In this document: piece by piece, positions 52,601-63,542 of the stretch | How the letters are laid out: the number at the start of each line of letters is the position of its first letter | Numbering within the stretch: position 1 is the stretch's first letter | Origin: Diorhabda sublineata | Taxonomy: Eukaryota; Arthropoda; Insecta; Coleoptera; Chrysomelidae | Length of the DNA: 64,000 nucleotides | Direction of reading: 5' to 3' | Assembly: GCF_026230105.1 (NCBI RefSeq) | Contig: NC_079478.1 | Location: 29,651,653-29,715,652 of the forward strand | Program-made: the position numbers and the translations under genes | Notes under the pieces: generated by a model | Database searches by the model: none | What the model was told of the DNA's origin: nothing | What the model saw: only the letters and a program-made list of their open reading frames with translations

Positions 52601-54979
52601 ATATCTCAAAAATGGTTTTCACTTCTTAATTTCTTCTCTTATCATTATCTGCCATGCTTTCTAATACCATATAGAGAGGTGGAAGATTTAGAATCACTTC
52701 TAGTGAAGCTGTTGGCGTTACAAACATGCAAGCCAGTCTTTGTACCTTTTTAGAGATAATTACTCGTGATGTCTAGACTAGTTTTAGTATCCCCGTATGT
52801 GATGAGTTGTCTCACTTATGAAGAACTAACTTCTCACCATTAATTACTTTAAAATACGCCTGCCATAATTAAATACATGTGAGTTCGTTTTGTGTAGCAT
52901 TCATCCAGTTTTGATTGGATACTCCTCTTGGGAGTATTCTTAAAAGATATCATTTAAACATCTGTTTAGAAATAACACCTTTTGAATTTTCCGATTTTCT
53001 TTAATCCTGGTAATTATATAGATCAGAGAAATAATGTTTTTTATTGATGTTTGTGCCCGGAGAATATATAAACAGACTAATTATGGTTGAATGATTTCAA
53101 TTAGTGAAGTTTGCCAATGTTTAGGGTTATTTATTCTGAAAATATATCTAAAAATATTTGGCTTTGAATTGTTTTCATAATGTATTCCAATTCTTTCATC
53201 AAACTCCTACAAATTCATCTTTATAATATTAAAAATAATAGGAGCATTTAGCAAAATTGTTGTGTAGAAATTTTATAATGAATTTGAAGAAATGTATTAT
53301 TAGTATCAACCCAAATATCACAATTTATACCAATCCGCTCCAAAATAAATCACCAAAGTTGGACTTTTAATCATTTGCTACACCTATTTCAACGATAAAT
53401 TAATGCCAATTAGTATTCATAGGACTGATAATGACATTAACGCTATGTACTAATAGAATTGGACGTACGGCGAACTGTAAATATTATATTTCTGCTCTAG
53501 TACAATTGACATATATTATTGATATTTGCGAATTGGAATTTTTCAAAATGGATTGTGTTAACGAAATGAGTTGCGATAATCAGGGAAAATATCATCATAT
53601 TCAAATTTCATGTTTTCATTTGCAGCTGAAATCGGCATATCGAGCTATAAATCGAATTTCACGCCACGTTTTGATACGAAAGAAGTTATGATGGTCCAAT
53701 AAAATGATGCTATTGAATATATCCTCATAATTATGATTATATAACTCATGCTTGAATAAACCAATGAAATCCGTGAATATCACATAGTTACCAAGTATTG
53801 ACACGTGAATGTATACGCTTCTCGATTTTGTATAATCATTTTTTGTTTAGCCTCTGAAAATGTGAATATTTCCATATTGAAAAAAAGAAGCATATTTAGA
53901 ACAAAATTTCCTAAAATCTCTTGCCATGTTTACCAATATTAAGTTATCAAGTGAGTATTCACAAAAAAAATTTCCTTATACCATCTTATTGCAAAGTTTT
54001 CATTATTTATTTACACTCTTTCTATTCGTGGGGTGAATTTACAAACACGGTCTCTTACACTTAACTAACTTATGATAATTAACTTTTCACTAACAGTTAA
54101 CTAACTTATATAATTTATTCAAATTCTTTGGTTCCTTTTCTATTTCGTTCTGTGTACTATGACTATATAATAGAAACTAACCAACTGAGCTACAAAAACT
54201 CGTTTATATATTCAAAAATAAGTTCTAAGAAATTCTAGAAACAAAACAAATAAGGGTTGGGTTCACGGCTATTATCACGGACTTCTTCATAACATTATTA
54301 ACCGTTTCAGTGCAGCCGACTTGGGTAAATCATTACTATACAAAGTGTGCTGGAAACTTACAGCAAAGTATCTTTTTTTAGAGACTATTAAAGCGCAAGT
54401 CCATCACTTATTTATACTAGAAAAGTCTTCTCAATCACTCCTTCTAATCTTGGCATGGAATGAATTAAAATTCCGATAAATATTTTCATTTAAATTAAGG
54501 TCTAAAAATACAGCAATATTTGGAAGGTTTGGAAGTATATAGACTTAAACGGAAACTATGTAGAAGATAAAAATTATTATGGAAACAAATGTCATGTTTC
54601 TTCGTTTGGTGAATATGTTACACAAATTGATGACGCAAATTGGTTACTTTGACACTAAAGAAAAAATATTCCCTTTAACTTGTATTCTAAATATTTTGCA
54701 TGTAATTGAAATGATGTTTTTTGATCGATGTAACGACGCGACATCAAATAGTGTCTCGTCAGGCCCGATAATTGTGTTTACAACAGACACAAATTCATTT
54801 ATACATGTCACTCTAGCTCTATAGTAATGCTAGAAAATTGTATGAATAATAGTTCGTTATGAAATTATTCAGAATAAATTCACGACATATAATTATAAAA
54901 TAATTGCGTGGAGACACTTTCCACCTTAATATCAGTTCCCTTTGTCTAAGAGAGAAATTGACTTGAAAGTGCTCGTAAA

Positions 54980-55014
54980 TATGAAGATTGTCCCAGAAGT
55001 AACTGGTTTGACCT
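54980..55014 (+). repeat. Left terminal inverted repeat of the mariner
   Basis: This end pairs with 55894-55927, with several mismatches in about 34 positions. It begins at a TA dinucleotide. Confidence 0.85.
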
Positions 55015-55893
55015 AGAGAGTGGTCCTTCGTTATTGACAGTAACATATTGGGTAGCAGACTTTAAACAAGGCCGTATGACCTGCGAAGCCCAGCATCGAT
55101 TAAATGAGGTGACGACTCCAGGGATGTTGAAGAAAATCCACAAAGCGATATTGGATGATGGTCAACTGAGAGTGCGCGACCTTGCTGACATTTCAAAAAG
55201 TGCGGTACATCGCATATTAATCGAGAATTTGGACATGAGAAAGCTGTACACAAGATGGATGCCGCGTTTGCTCACAACGGAAAAAAAACATCATCGTGAA
55301 GAAGTATCCAACGAATATTTGGTAATGTTTCACAAAAATGAAGCCAAATATTTGCACCGTTTCATAACAATGGATGAAACGTAGGTCCATCACTTCACAT
55401 ACGATGCAGAAGGATAATCAAAACAATGGACAGAAAAGGGAGTACCAGCTCCAAAAAAGGCAAAACCGTTCCATCTGCAGGCAAGATCATGACGTCGGTT
55501 TTTTGGGATGCGCTTGAAAAAGAAAAAAAATCATAACAACATTTTAGCGACGAAATCGAGAAATAAAAGCTGCATTTGGCAAAGAAAATAGTGTTGTTTC
55601 ATCCAGACAATGCACCAGCTCGCACATTCGTTATTGCGAAATAATGAATGCACCCTGTTCGTCAGATTTAGCCCTCTCAGACTAATTTCTATTCCCATAC
55701 TTGAAAAAATGGTTCGGTGGCCAATCATGAAGAGGTAATGTTGGCAGTTGATGGCTATTTTGAAAGCCTTGACAATTTTTATTATAAAAAAGGTATCGAT
55801 CTTATTAAAAATCGCTGAGAAAAATACATGTAGCTAAAAGGAGCTTGAATTTAAAAATAAACATAGTTTTTTTCCAAATTTTTTTGTTTTCTT

Positions 55894-55927
55894 TGTTAGG
55901 CTAGGTACTTCTGGGATCATCCTCGTA
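55894..55927 (-). repeat. Right terminal inverted repeat of the mariner
   Basis: The reverse complement of this segment aligns with 54980-55014, sharing the core TCCCAGAAGTA. It ends at a TA dinucleotide. Confidence 0.85.
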
Positions 55928-56149
55928 CATATGACAAAATGTGGGAAGTAATTGTATGTGTCTAATTTTTATGGGTCGTTTATCAGCCTCTCTCGAAGAT
56001 ATATGGTGTACAATAATCACTTTGTTCATTAAATAATCATAAAAAGAGAAGGTTTTGATATTCAAAGTATGGCGCATTATATATTATATGATTTTGACCC
56101 TATCTAAAGTTCAGCAACCTCTACGAGACCTTGAAAACTATTCTTTCAG

Positions 56150-56470
56150 CTCAAATGCAGAGAATTGTAGCACTGCATTTCCAACATTTATGTGGATTCA
56201 AATATTTCCCACGCACAACTTTGACATAGATCTGAATAAATAGTAATCTGATGGTGCAAGTTCCGGACTAAATGCTGGATGTAGTACCACAAAGTTCTTC
56301 AATTTTATTCCTCAGTATGTAGTTGATAATTGTCTTGTTGGGAGGAAACCCGCTTTAGGTCAACTAAACCCATATATTTCTCTGATGAAACCTCATACTT
56401 TTGCATCAGCTCTTCACTATATACCTAACGGATTCTGGTAATTGTCCTTTGTCTATTCACACATACTTTT
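56150..56470 (-). mobile_element. Mariner transposase C-terminal scrap
   Basis: Minus-strand frames give KYEVSSEKYMGLVDLKRVSSQQDN, KIEELCG, then VLHPAFSPELAPSDYYLFRSM, followed by INVGNAV. They match the V.NRK.V...QDNARPH block (second catalytic Asp) and the LPHP.YSPDLAPSDY.LF motif (third Asp) of mariner. It has frame changes between blocks. The three acidic positions are not all recoverable. It lies about 0.2 kb from the mariner at 54980-55927 but is on the opposite strand and of a different subtype. Confidence 0.75.
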
Positions 56471-57649
56471 GAGATCAATACGAAGAAGAAAATTGAATAA
56501 AAGTCAGGCAGGGTGAAAGGTCGGCTGGGAGAATAACCATATTAAAAAAATGAAACAGGTGAGTTTTCACTTAATTCTTATCCGATATCTAGACAAAGTG
56601 AAACTAAAGAGGATTTGATGATCTATCTCAGACGTATAATACCCAGAATAATAAAATTATTGAATATTAGAGTTCTCCGGTTATCACAGGCAATCACGAA
56701 CTGATATGTCGTGGTTGACAAAGAAAACAAAAGTGTCCAAAGAGTGAAAGAATGTATTTTGGTAGATATTACAGTAAAATGTTCAACAAAAAGGAAACCA
56801 ATTAGATTTGGATTTGAGTTATGGTCGTTAAATACAAGTGATTAAATTTATTCCTTATAGAGCAGCAGTATTTAGAAAAGTGAAACAAGTTTTCGTTTTG
56901 AGACCCAGATTGTGTTAAAGTTGTTAACAGTTCTCGACGATATGAAAAATCATGGAGTATTATTCCATAACTTTTTCTTCAGAGAATATGAAACTCAACA
57001 TACTTCTTTATATTCAACAATTATTTATATAATTATATATGAAAAATGGGGTTAGTACTTATCATTCTATAGAGCCTATAAAATCAGCTAAAGTATAATA
57101 TTAATAAATAAATTAAAAATAATTCTTATTGGAAGGAGTGGATTTGCAAGATAATGGTGTAACTAATTAACTGGATTGTTATGAAGAAAAAAAAAGGGTG
57201 TAGTCTTCATATACAAATACAATGAGTGATATCTTAGGAAATGGAAATTATATAACATATGAATTATATAATATTGTGCACAATATAAAATCTCTCAATT
57301 TAATTTTAAATCAAACGAAAATGAATTCTTTCAGAGCCTCGGCGTCTTTTTCTATGACTGACCAACATTTGTCAGGACATAAGCTACAAAAAAATTTGTA
57401 CGTTATGTCACAGCCAAATGTGTTTTATCCCTGGTATGCGGGGACAAAAGTGCCTATTCGCTCCCGGTATCGTAGCAACGACTTGTTTACTCAAAGGTTG
57501 ATGACAGTTTGCTTTGCATGATATTTATTATTTATTATCCCATGAAAATACAGAAATGAAATTAAAAAAAAATAATTTAGGCGATTTTCCAGTGCTAGTG
57601 AATTAGAATACGTCAAGGACGAACTTTTCAGCCCGGCGAGAGAAAAGAT

Positions 57650-58328
57650 AGTAGAACTTGCTACATAAAAACGGCTCGAAACGGTTCCCAATATCAGCGC
57701 CTGAAAGTTGTAAGTAAAACCCCAGTACATCATTAAATGACTACTCCGCCGGTGTAAAACGTTTGTGTATGAAAATACCAGCTGGTTTTTTACGTTGTAA
57801 AACTTGCGAGAAAAATTGAAACAGTTTCCACGTAAAAATTGTTTAGAGATGTTCTTAAGGTCTCAACTTACAGCGGTAAAGCAGTGGCAGAGTTTTAGTC
57901 GTAAAAAAAACCGTTGGAGAGACGATTAAAAAGTGTCGAAAAACAACCCGAAAAATCGATACGGTTCCAGCGCCCAACTTCTTTACCAACATTCTTCAGC
58001 ACTTAACTAAGAGCTGTGCGACAATGAACCCTCGGCAGAGATTATATAGTCGGAAAATATCAACAACAGTTTTTTGTACGACTAAACCTCTGCCACTGCT
58101 TTACCGTTGTTAGTTGAGACCTTAAGAACATTTCTAAACAATTTTTACGTGGAAACCGTTTCGATTTTTATCGCAAGTCTTACAACATGGAAAACCGGCT
58201 GGCATTTTCATACGCAAACGTTTCACACCTGCAGAGTAGTCATTTAATGATGTACTAGGGTTTTACTTACAACTTTCAGGTTCTGATCTTGGGAACCGTT
58301 TCGAGCCGTTTTTATGTAGACTTGGACT
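57650..58328. mobile_element. Foldback element, about 0.68 kb
   Basis: Two arms of about 260 bp are imperfect reverse complements. The left arm is 57650-57916 and the right arm 58064-58328. Shared blocks include CTACATAAAAACGGCTCGAAACGG at the outer ends, AGTAAAACCC, CATTTAATGA near the middle, and CTTAAG and GGTAAAGCAGTGGCAGAG toward the inside. The spacer is about 150 bp. No transposase is encoded. It has the structure of a MITE or foldback transposon with long terminal inverted repeats. Target duplications could not be fixed. Confidence 0.85.
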
Positions 58329-58798
58329 ATAGTAATAGGAGTACTGCAAAAATAGTAGCGGTTAGGTCTATGCGATTGCACGGAATTCACAGTTGTATAT
58401 TTCATATAAGATATTAACAATGAGTTTTTTTTTTAATTACAAATATCCGAATGTGACGGTACACTGTTTTGATAAATGATCATCATAGCATCGATATTGA
58501 GGCTTCAGAGGTTCAGCCAGACCATCTGTTTAACGTAAAACACGTGATAAAGCTATAGACAGTCGAGTAATTTCAGAAAAGTTATTTTCATTGATTGACA
58601 CAGGAGATTCCTCGAGACGATCGACTTCCATAAGCTGTAATTTTTCGAAACTTTCGAACTTCAATTGTAATTGTAAATAATATTCTAGTCTCGTCACTTT
58701 AAATTTGTCTATAGAAATTTTAGTGGACAAAGTAAATACATTGAATAAGATCACAATATATTATGAATCAACAATAATATAATAGATAGAATACTTAC

Positions 58799-58940
58799 GA
58801 ATAGATGGGGGTTTTTCGATTCTCTCCGTCTTTGAACCAGATTACTATATGCATCTTATCACCAGGTATGGAAGGCTCTATGTCACAAGGTAATTTAGCC
58901 ACTCCTCCTTGAACTGCCTCCACATCGAATGAAGATGTCA
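58799..58940 (-). CDS. Sidestep-family Ig protein, exon A (first half of Ig domain 1)
   Basis: This 142-nt internal exon encodes the N-terminal half of a V-type immunoglobulin domain. On the minus strand it follows a CTCTTTTCAG acceptor and ends at a GTAAGT donor. The frame begins with the last two bases of a codon and stays open for 46 residues. Visible landmarks are the B-strand cysteine in VAKLPCDIE and the C-strand tryptophan in IVIWFKDGE, then a PIYS end. In Sidestep proteins this context (GG.A.LPC, W.KDG, PIYS) precedes an FDSR/YDAR segment, and exon B begins with exactly that. The donor splits a Ser codon (TC|G) that exon B completes. Sidestep and its paralogues are cell-surface ligands for Beat receptors in insect axon guidance and synaptic partner choice. 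Which paralogue this is cannot be told from two domains. The preceding signal-peptide exon was not found. Confidence 0.95.
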
Positions 58941-60517
58941 CTGAAAAGAGTAAATGCATTTTAGAAAAAAGTCAGTGAGTACTGTCAAGTATTCTCAACT
59001 ATACGGGATTAAATGGATAAATTTTCCAGCTCTGAAACGCTATGGTGGATTGCAATTCAGCGGATCTACTGAAGGTTATGTGTACGATTCGATCAGTAAG
59101 AAAATAGAAGTCTCTAAAGCATTACTTTATTGCCAAAACTATAGTTACTTCATCATAAACTTAAATTAAAAAAATTAATACTAACTGCGTTTTTCTGTGG
59201 TAGTGGGCATAATATCGTATACAACACGTGTTGAAATTCGATTTTACACTCTTTTGCTTATTCTGCGAACTCGTGTGAAATCTTCCATTTTCAACATTTA
59301 TTATACAATACACTAATTAAAAATTATTTTGGTTTAATAGATTGGGTTTTGTTCCTGGTTTTGATAACGTTGGTTTTTTCAACAGGATTGTTCAGACCGT
59401 TTGTTTAGTGATATATCTTGTCAGGTTACAAAGTCTAGAAAAGAAAATATATCGTAGTCAAGCCTAGCAGTAAGAAACAAAGAGCGAGAAGTGAAATATA
59501 TTTTTTATTTCCTCAAGTTTCGGCTCTCACTTTCCCAAACTCTTCATATATCAACTTTAGTATTTTCTCTAAAAATTATTTTATAAGCGTCCCATTCTCA
59601 AATACGATTCCTCTCATTACCAAGTATCGGATTTAGTAGTGGTTGTTAGACTAGTTAGACGATTTATATTGTGAAAGTTTAGAGGCGAAAAAGCTATAGT
59701 AGACGTAACTAGTGCATCTCCACTTGGCACCGAGACTTGAGTGGTTTCTCTATGATTCGTTAAAATTTACAAGCATCGCATTTCAAAAAGGATCGGTACA
59801 TTCTAAAACTATTCAAAAGTGATAAGAAAACTACTTACTAGTAGTAAACTATACATTTTTAAGTTATACTATGAGATAAAAGTTCGATTTATCTATATTG
59901 TTCATTCAAATTTTCAAACGGTTCTTTTTTATTATTCTAACACCGTCTTGGCGCTTTGTTCTGTTTTATTTACCCATCAGAAACTATTCTCTTAAAGTGT
60001 TCACAGGTCTTTTATGAATACTGAGAAGGGAATTTCACAAAATGGTCGAAACTTTATAACAAACTCTATCAACGAGAGCTCATTTCCGAGTATCTTCTAA
60101 ACAGAAACACTTTGACACAATAGGCAGGACAACAATTATGAAACTTTTCTCATTTAGCAATTATTTCTTATCAATCTGTGACCCTGTATACAGTTAAGCA
60201 CGTGAATTCTATTGTGAATAACAACTGTCTCTATTCTGGATATCTTTAATTAAAACTGGTAGGTATGTTACACTCCCTAAGCTACACTCACAGCTCCAAA
60301 GAGAAAGTATTACTTCATCTTTACACTTGCAATCACTCCAGTGTAGTGCATTTATTGAATTTGCGGGGATCATATATTTTCCAAAAGCATTTATTTATGT
60401 GTTTAGAAGAATCTAGTTATAGAAATTCTATAGAATTTCAATTGTTTGTAGAACTAACAACTCTATTTGTACATTAACAACTATTCTAAAACAAAAATCT
60501 GTTTACTATGGTGGATC

Positions 60518-62009
60518 TACACCAAACAAACACTTTTCATAAACAGTTTTCTACCGGAAAATAAAAATAAAAACAAGCATTGTTTTTTTTTTTAAATAGT
60601 TCTGTTTTTTTTACAGACTGTTTAAAATGAACAGACTAATTATGTTTTGCTGTTTGTCCTGTTTTTATTGGAAATATTTCCGACGACAATTTTGTTATTA
60701 GCTGTGAGTTTTTTTACACGGTATTTTCAAAAGCAGAGAAAAACGAATATATTGAGTTAGTTCTTTATTTAAAAGGAGAAATAAAAGTTGATTACACTAC
60801 TGAACAATTATTAACTGATTTAAGAACTGACGACGTTGGGTTAAATTGAGAGTCAACTTCGTCAGTGGCATCATTTCCTTGTATAGATCTTGCTTTTTGA
60901 ACATCTTTTCATAATCACTATTTTCAAAGTCCCGAAAATTATTTTGTTTATGATGTAGTTGATTGAACTATATAGTAGATCTTTCTTCCACTGCTTCTTG
61001 CTTTCGCGGTTCTAGAAAATCGAAAAATAATCCCATTTTGAAGAATTTTTATTGAAATCTTCGTTTTTACGGCGGATTTATTGAAAAAAATATGTGAAAT
61101 ATCTCACCTGGAGATTTCATATTGTTTTATGAGATTAAATGTGATCATAAACGCATTTCTTCGCATAAAACTTTTTTACAAAGCATCAAACGCAGTTCAT
61201 ATAAAAATGTTTGTTTATTCATTTCTAATCTCTAATAGTCAACTTTAGTAAGATATATTTTTTTAATGATTGATGATTTCAAAGTTTCAAACTTTTAATA
61301 TTGTACCCTTGATTACAATAAATGATTTTAAGAATGATTTTGTTCATAAATATTTAATGATTACTTAGTAAAAAAGATACAAACGGTTATATGTGAGAAA
61401 AGGTCGATTTTAAGAGAAATTGTTTTTATTTTTAATCATAAAAACATTATAAATCAACATTTTTGTATAATTTTTTTCCCATATTTTCGTTTTTTTATGT
61501 AAGTTGTGATAAAAAATTTGATTATTTGGAAAAAAAATTATTAATAACTGTATGTGAATGAGTGCATTTTCATGAACATTCAAATGCCTGAAACCAATGA
61601 AAGTTTTAATTATTTAATTCCCACATTTTTTCGTAAATCCGCCGTAAACACGAAAATTTTTGAAAAAATTAATCGAAATCAGATGATTTTTCTATTTTCT
61701 ACATCCAAATGACGAGGGGACCACGAGTAAAACATTACCGAATTAAATTAAACAACTATATAAAGTTTTTATTAAAATAAAAATTGATTAACTATGTCGA
61801 AGACAACAAACAAACGCGTGTATACCAGATAAACAAAAATGAAAATCATACCTTGTTTCTCCTTTTAAACTTTTTTTAATCAACGGCTCGAGATGGTAAA
61901 ATGTTTTTAAAAACAAAATTAGTCCAAGAACTATTCACTTTTTTAAGTAACATTGGTATTTTTGTTCAGAAAAACAGTTTTGTTCGTGTTTCTTGTTTTG
62001 TTTGGTGTA
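60518..62009. mobile_element. Long-armed foldback element, about 1.5 kb, with 13-bp perfect ends
   Basis: The element starts with TACACCAAACAAA (60518-60530) and ends with its exact reverse complement (61997-62009). Inner segments also match in inverted order: TTTAAAAGGAGAAA near 60764 pairs with TTTCTCCTTTTAAA near 61857, and TTTACGGCGGATTTA (61066-61080) pairs with TAAATCCGCCGTAAA (61634-61648), followed by TAGAAAAT-GAAAAAT flanking similarity. The arms therefore extend for hundreds of bases with heavy divergence. The ends are bordered by TA on both sides. No transposase was recognised inside, so it is probably non-autonomous. Confidence 0.75.
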
Positions 62010-62105
62010 AGCCATCCATTATGTAAGCCTACTCGAAGTGTTAACTATACTACAAGTACAATCCCCACATAAAATACTGTTGATAGTCGTGTATTGTTTT
62101 ATACG

Positions 62106-62125
62106 CGAGTAATGGCCATTACTCG
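62106..62125. repeat. 20-bp perfect palindrome
   Basis: CGAGTAATGG is followed directly by CCATTACTCG. It lies in AT-rich sequence just outside the foldback element. No function can be assigned. Confidence 0.8.
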
Positions 62126-62901
62126 ATAATTGAATGATACAGTATCATTAAGTTGATACGTGTAAAGTAAACTCGGTATAAAACTGAAGAGTTTCTTGAT
62201 TTGATTTGCCTTAATGTATTATATCATACACATTTTTGGAAGAAATGGTATTGACAACATGAAAAGTTGTTGTATTTCAAAGTTTCGCTAATTCTATTAT
62301 TGAGAATCATCAAATAGATAGTTATTTATGTGACAAGTGTGTAAAGTAAACTTTTTTCGATGAATGTGAATATTATCATCTATTCACATAAGTTGAAAAA
62401 AGGTCCTTGCATACGAACTGCATACAATATTCTCCTACTAGAGGAAATTTTATCAAAATACAAAAAAATAATCGTAACTGTCTTAATGCATTAGTGCCTA
62501 AAGTACGTTCCTTAACGCACTAGTCTGTGAAGTAAATTTAATTTTTCGATAGAGGAAACTATAACACTTTTATTCATTTTTCATAACAGATATTATATGT
62601 TTATTAATTTTTTGAAAATTTTAATCAAGATTGGAACAAAGTAACAAAACATCAGTCGAATTCAATCATTAACAAAACTAATAATAAAGGTGCACTTCAT
62701 GCAGTTATTAAATTTGGCAACTTTTCTCTTCAGCTTACATAGATGTCGCCTAAGAATAATTATTACTACATAAGTAGAAAAGTATAAAGTTGAATGAATG
62801 CGACTTGAACCTATAGTCCGAGAGCCGGCTGTATAAAAGTCCTATGGATCAGATACATCAATCATTTTTGGGGTATGAACAATAAAACCATAGGTCTAGA
62901 G

Positions 62902-63233
62902 GTCGACACCCCTAAAGTTGCTTGATTTTGCCGGTATGCAAAATTACGAGGTCACATCCGGTTTTTATTTTAGGTGTAATTGTAATTTATGAAATACATC
63001 AAGAAAATTCATGTCAAACGAAAGTTTTTGATGAGTAGAATAGAAATGTCAAGGGTCGACAAGCTCTATTTATTCGCTCTTCTGAGTCGACCTCCGTTAA
63101 AAATTATTTTTTTTAAATTTATCTTAAGCCATCGAATACATGGATTTGCTTACGATTTTCTGAAACTAGAACCTCTTCAATGACTGAAAAAAATTGGTCG
63201 ACACCTTTTATTTGCCCGGATCTAACTGTCGAC
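62902..63233. repeat. Cluster of five GTCGAC sites
   Basis: GTCGAC occurs at 62902, 63055, 63086, 63197 and 63228. Two occurrences share the longer context GGTCGACACC. The rest of the window has only a few such sites. It suggests an unclassified repeat element in this segment. Confidence 0.6.
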
Positions 63234-63496
63234 TTAGTTTGAGGAATTAAAGAGCCCATGCTTATACATTTCATCTCTATGTATGTTTAATTATTTAATT
63301 ATCTGTATATCTTTTTCAAATACATTAATAACTTTTTTTTTCATCAATTGTTGAAAATCTCATTTCCTTGAAATACTTACTGTACATTTCTCCATTCTTT
63401 ACCACATAAATTGTGAGTTTTGGTGTTCATTAATTCCTGTGAGATGGAACGAAAGAAATTAAAGTCTTAGATAGTGGAGTTAACACATGAATGAGT

Positions 63497-63502
63497 TTTA
63501 TT
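63497..63502 (-). promoter_or_regulatory. Poly(A) signal AATAAA for the edge reading frame
   Basis: AATAAA on the minus strand lies about 38 bp after the stop of the edge frame. The placement fits a short 3' UTR. In AT-rich DNA the motif is also common by chance. Confidence 0.4.
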
Positions 63503-63542
63503 ACATACAAAAATGATATACAATGATTAACTATTAATTTTA

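Larger units (their letters stand above)
54980..55927 (+). mobile_element. Mariner element with both terminal repeats, internally deleted
   Basis: The ends are imperfect inverted repeats. The left, from 54980, contains TCCCAGAAGT-A-ACT; the right, ending at 55927, contains its reverse complement as ACTTCTGGGA. Both are bordered by TA, the mariner target. The transposase frame 55034-55384 begins in the middle of the first helix-turn-helix (YWVADFKQGRM) and continues DDGQLRVRDLADISKSAVH, NLDMRKLYTRWMPRLLT and RFITMDET. The DETW Trp is TAG. After it come VHHFTYDAEG and KQWTEKGVPAPKKAK. The C-terminal part is heavily decayed but SDLALSD and LKKWFGG (about 55665-55715) are visible. The element is about 0.95 kb, against the usual 1.3 kb, because the start of the gene is missing. 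Confidence 0.9.
51192..58798 (-). other. Intron between Ig exons A and B
   Basis: This 7.6-kb intron has GT..AG ends on the minus strand. It contains an RNase H scrap (about 52290-52600), a near end-to-end mariner (54980-55927), another mariner scrap (56150-56470) and a foldback element (57650-58328). I saw nothing recognisable in 51192-52290, 52600-54979, 56470-57649 or 58329-58798 beyond AT-rich sequence with short chance reading frames. Confidence 0.9.
58941..63539. other. Region upstream of exon A
   Basis: This stretch should be intron or 5' flank of the Ig gene. It holds the long-armed foldback element (60518-62009), a 20-bp palindrome (62106-62125), a GTCGAC cluster (62902-63233) and a minus-strand poly(A) signal for the edge reading frame (63497-63502). 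No signal-peptide exon was identified. I recognise nothing in 58941-60517. Confidence 0.6.
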
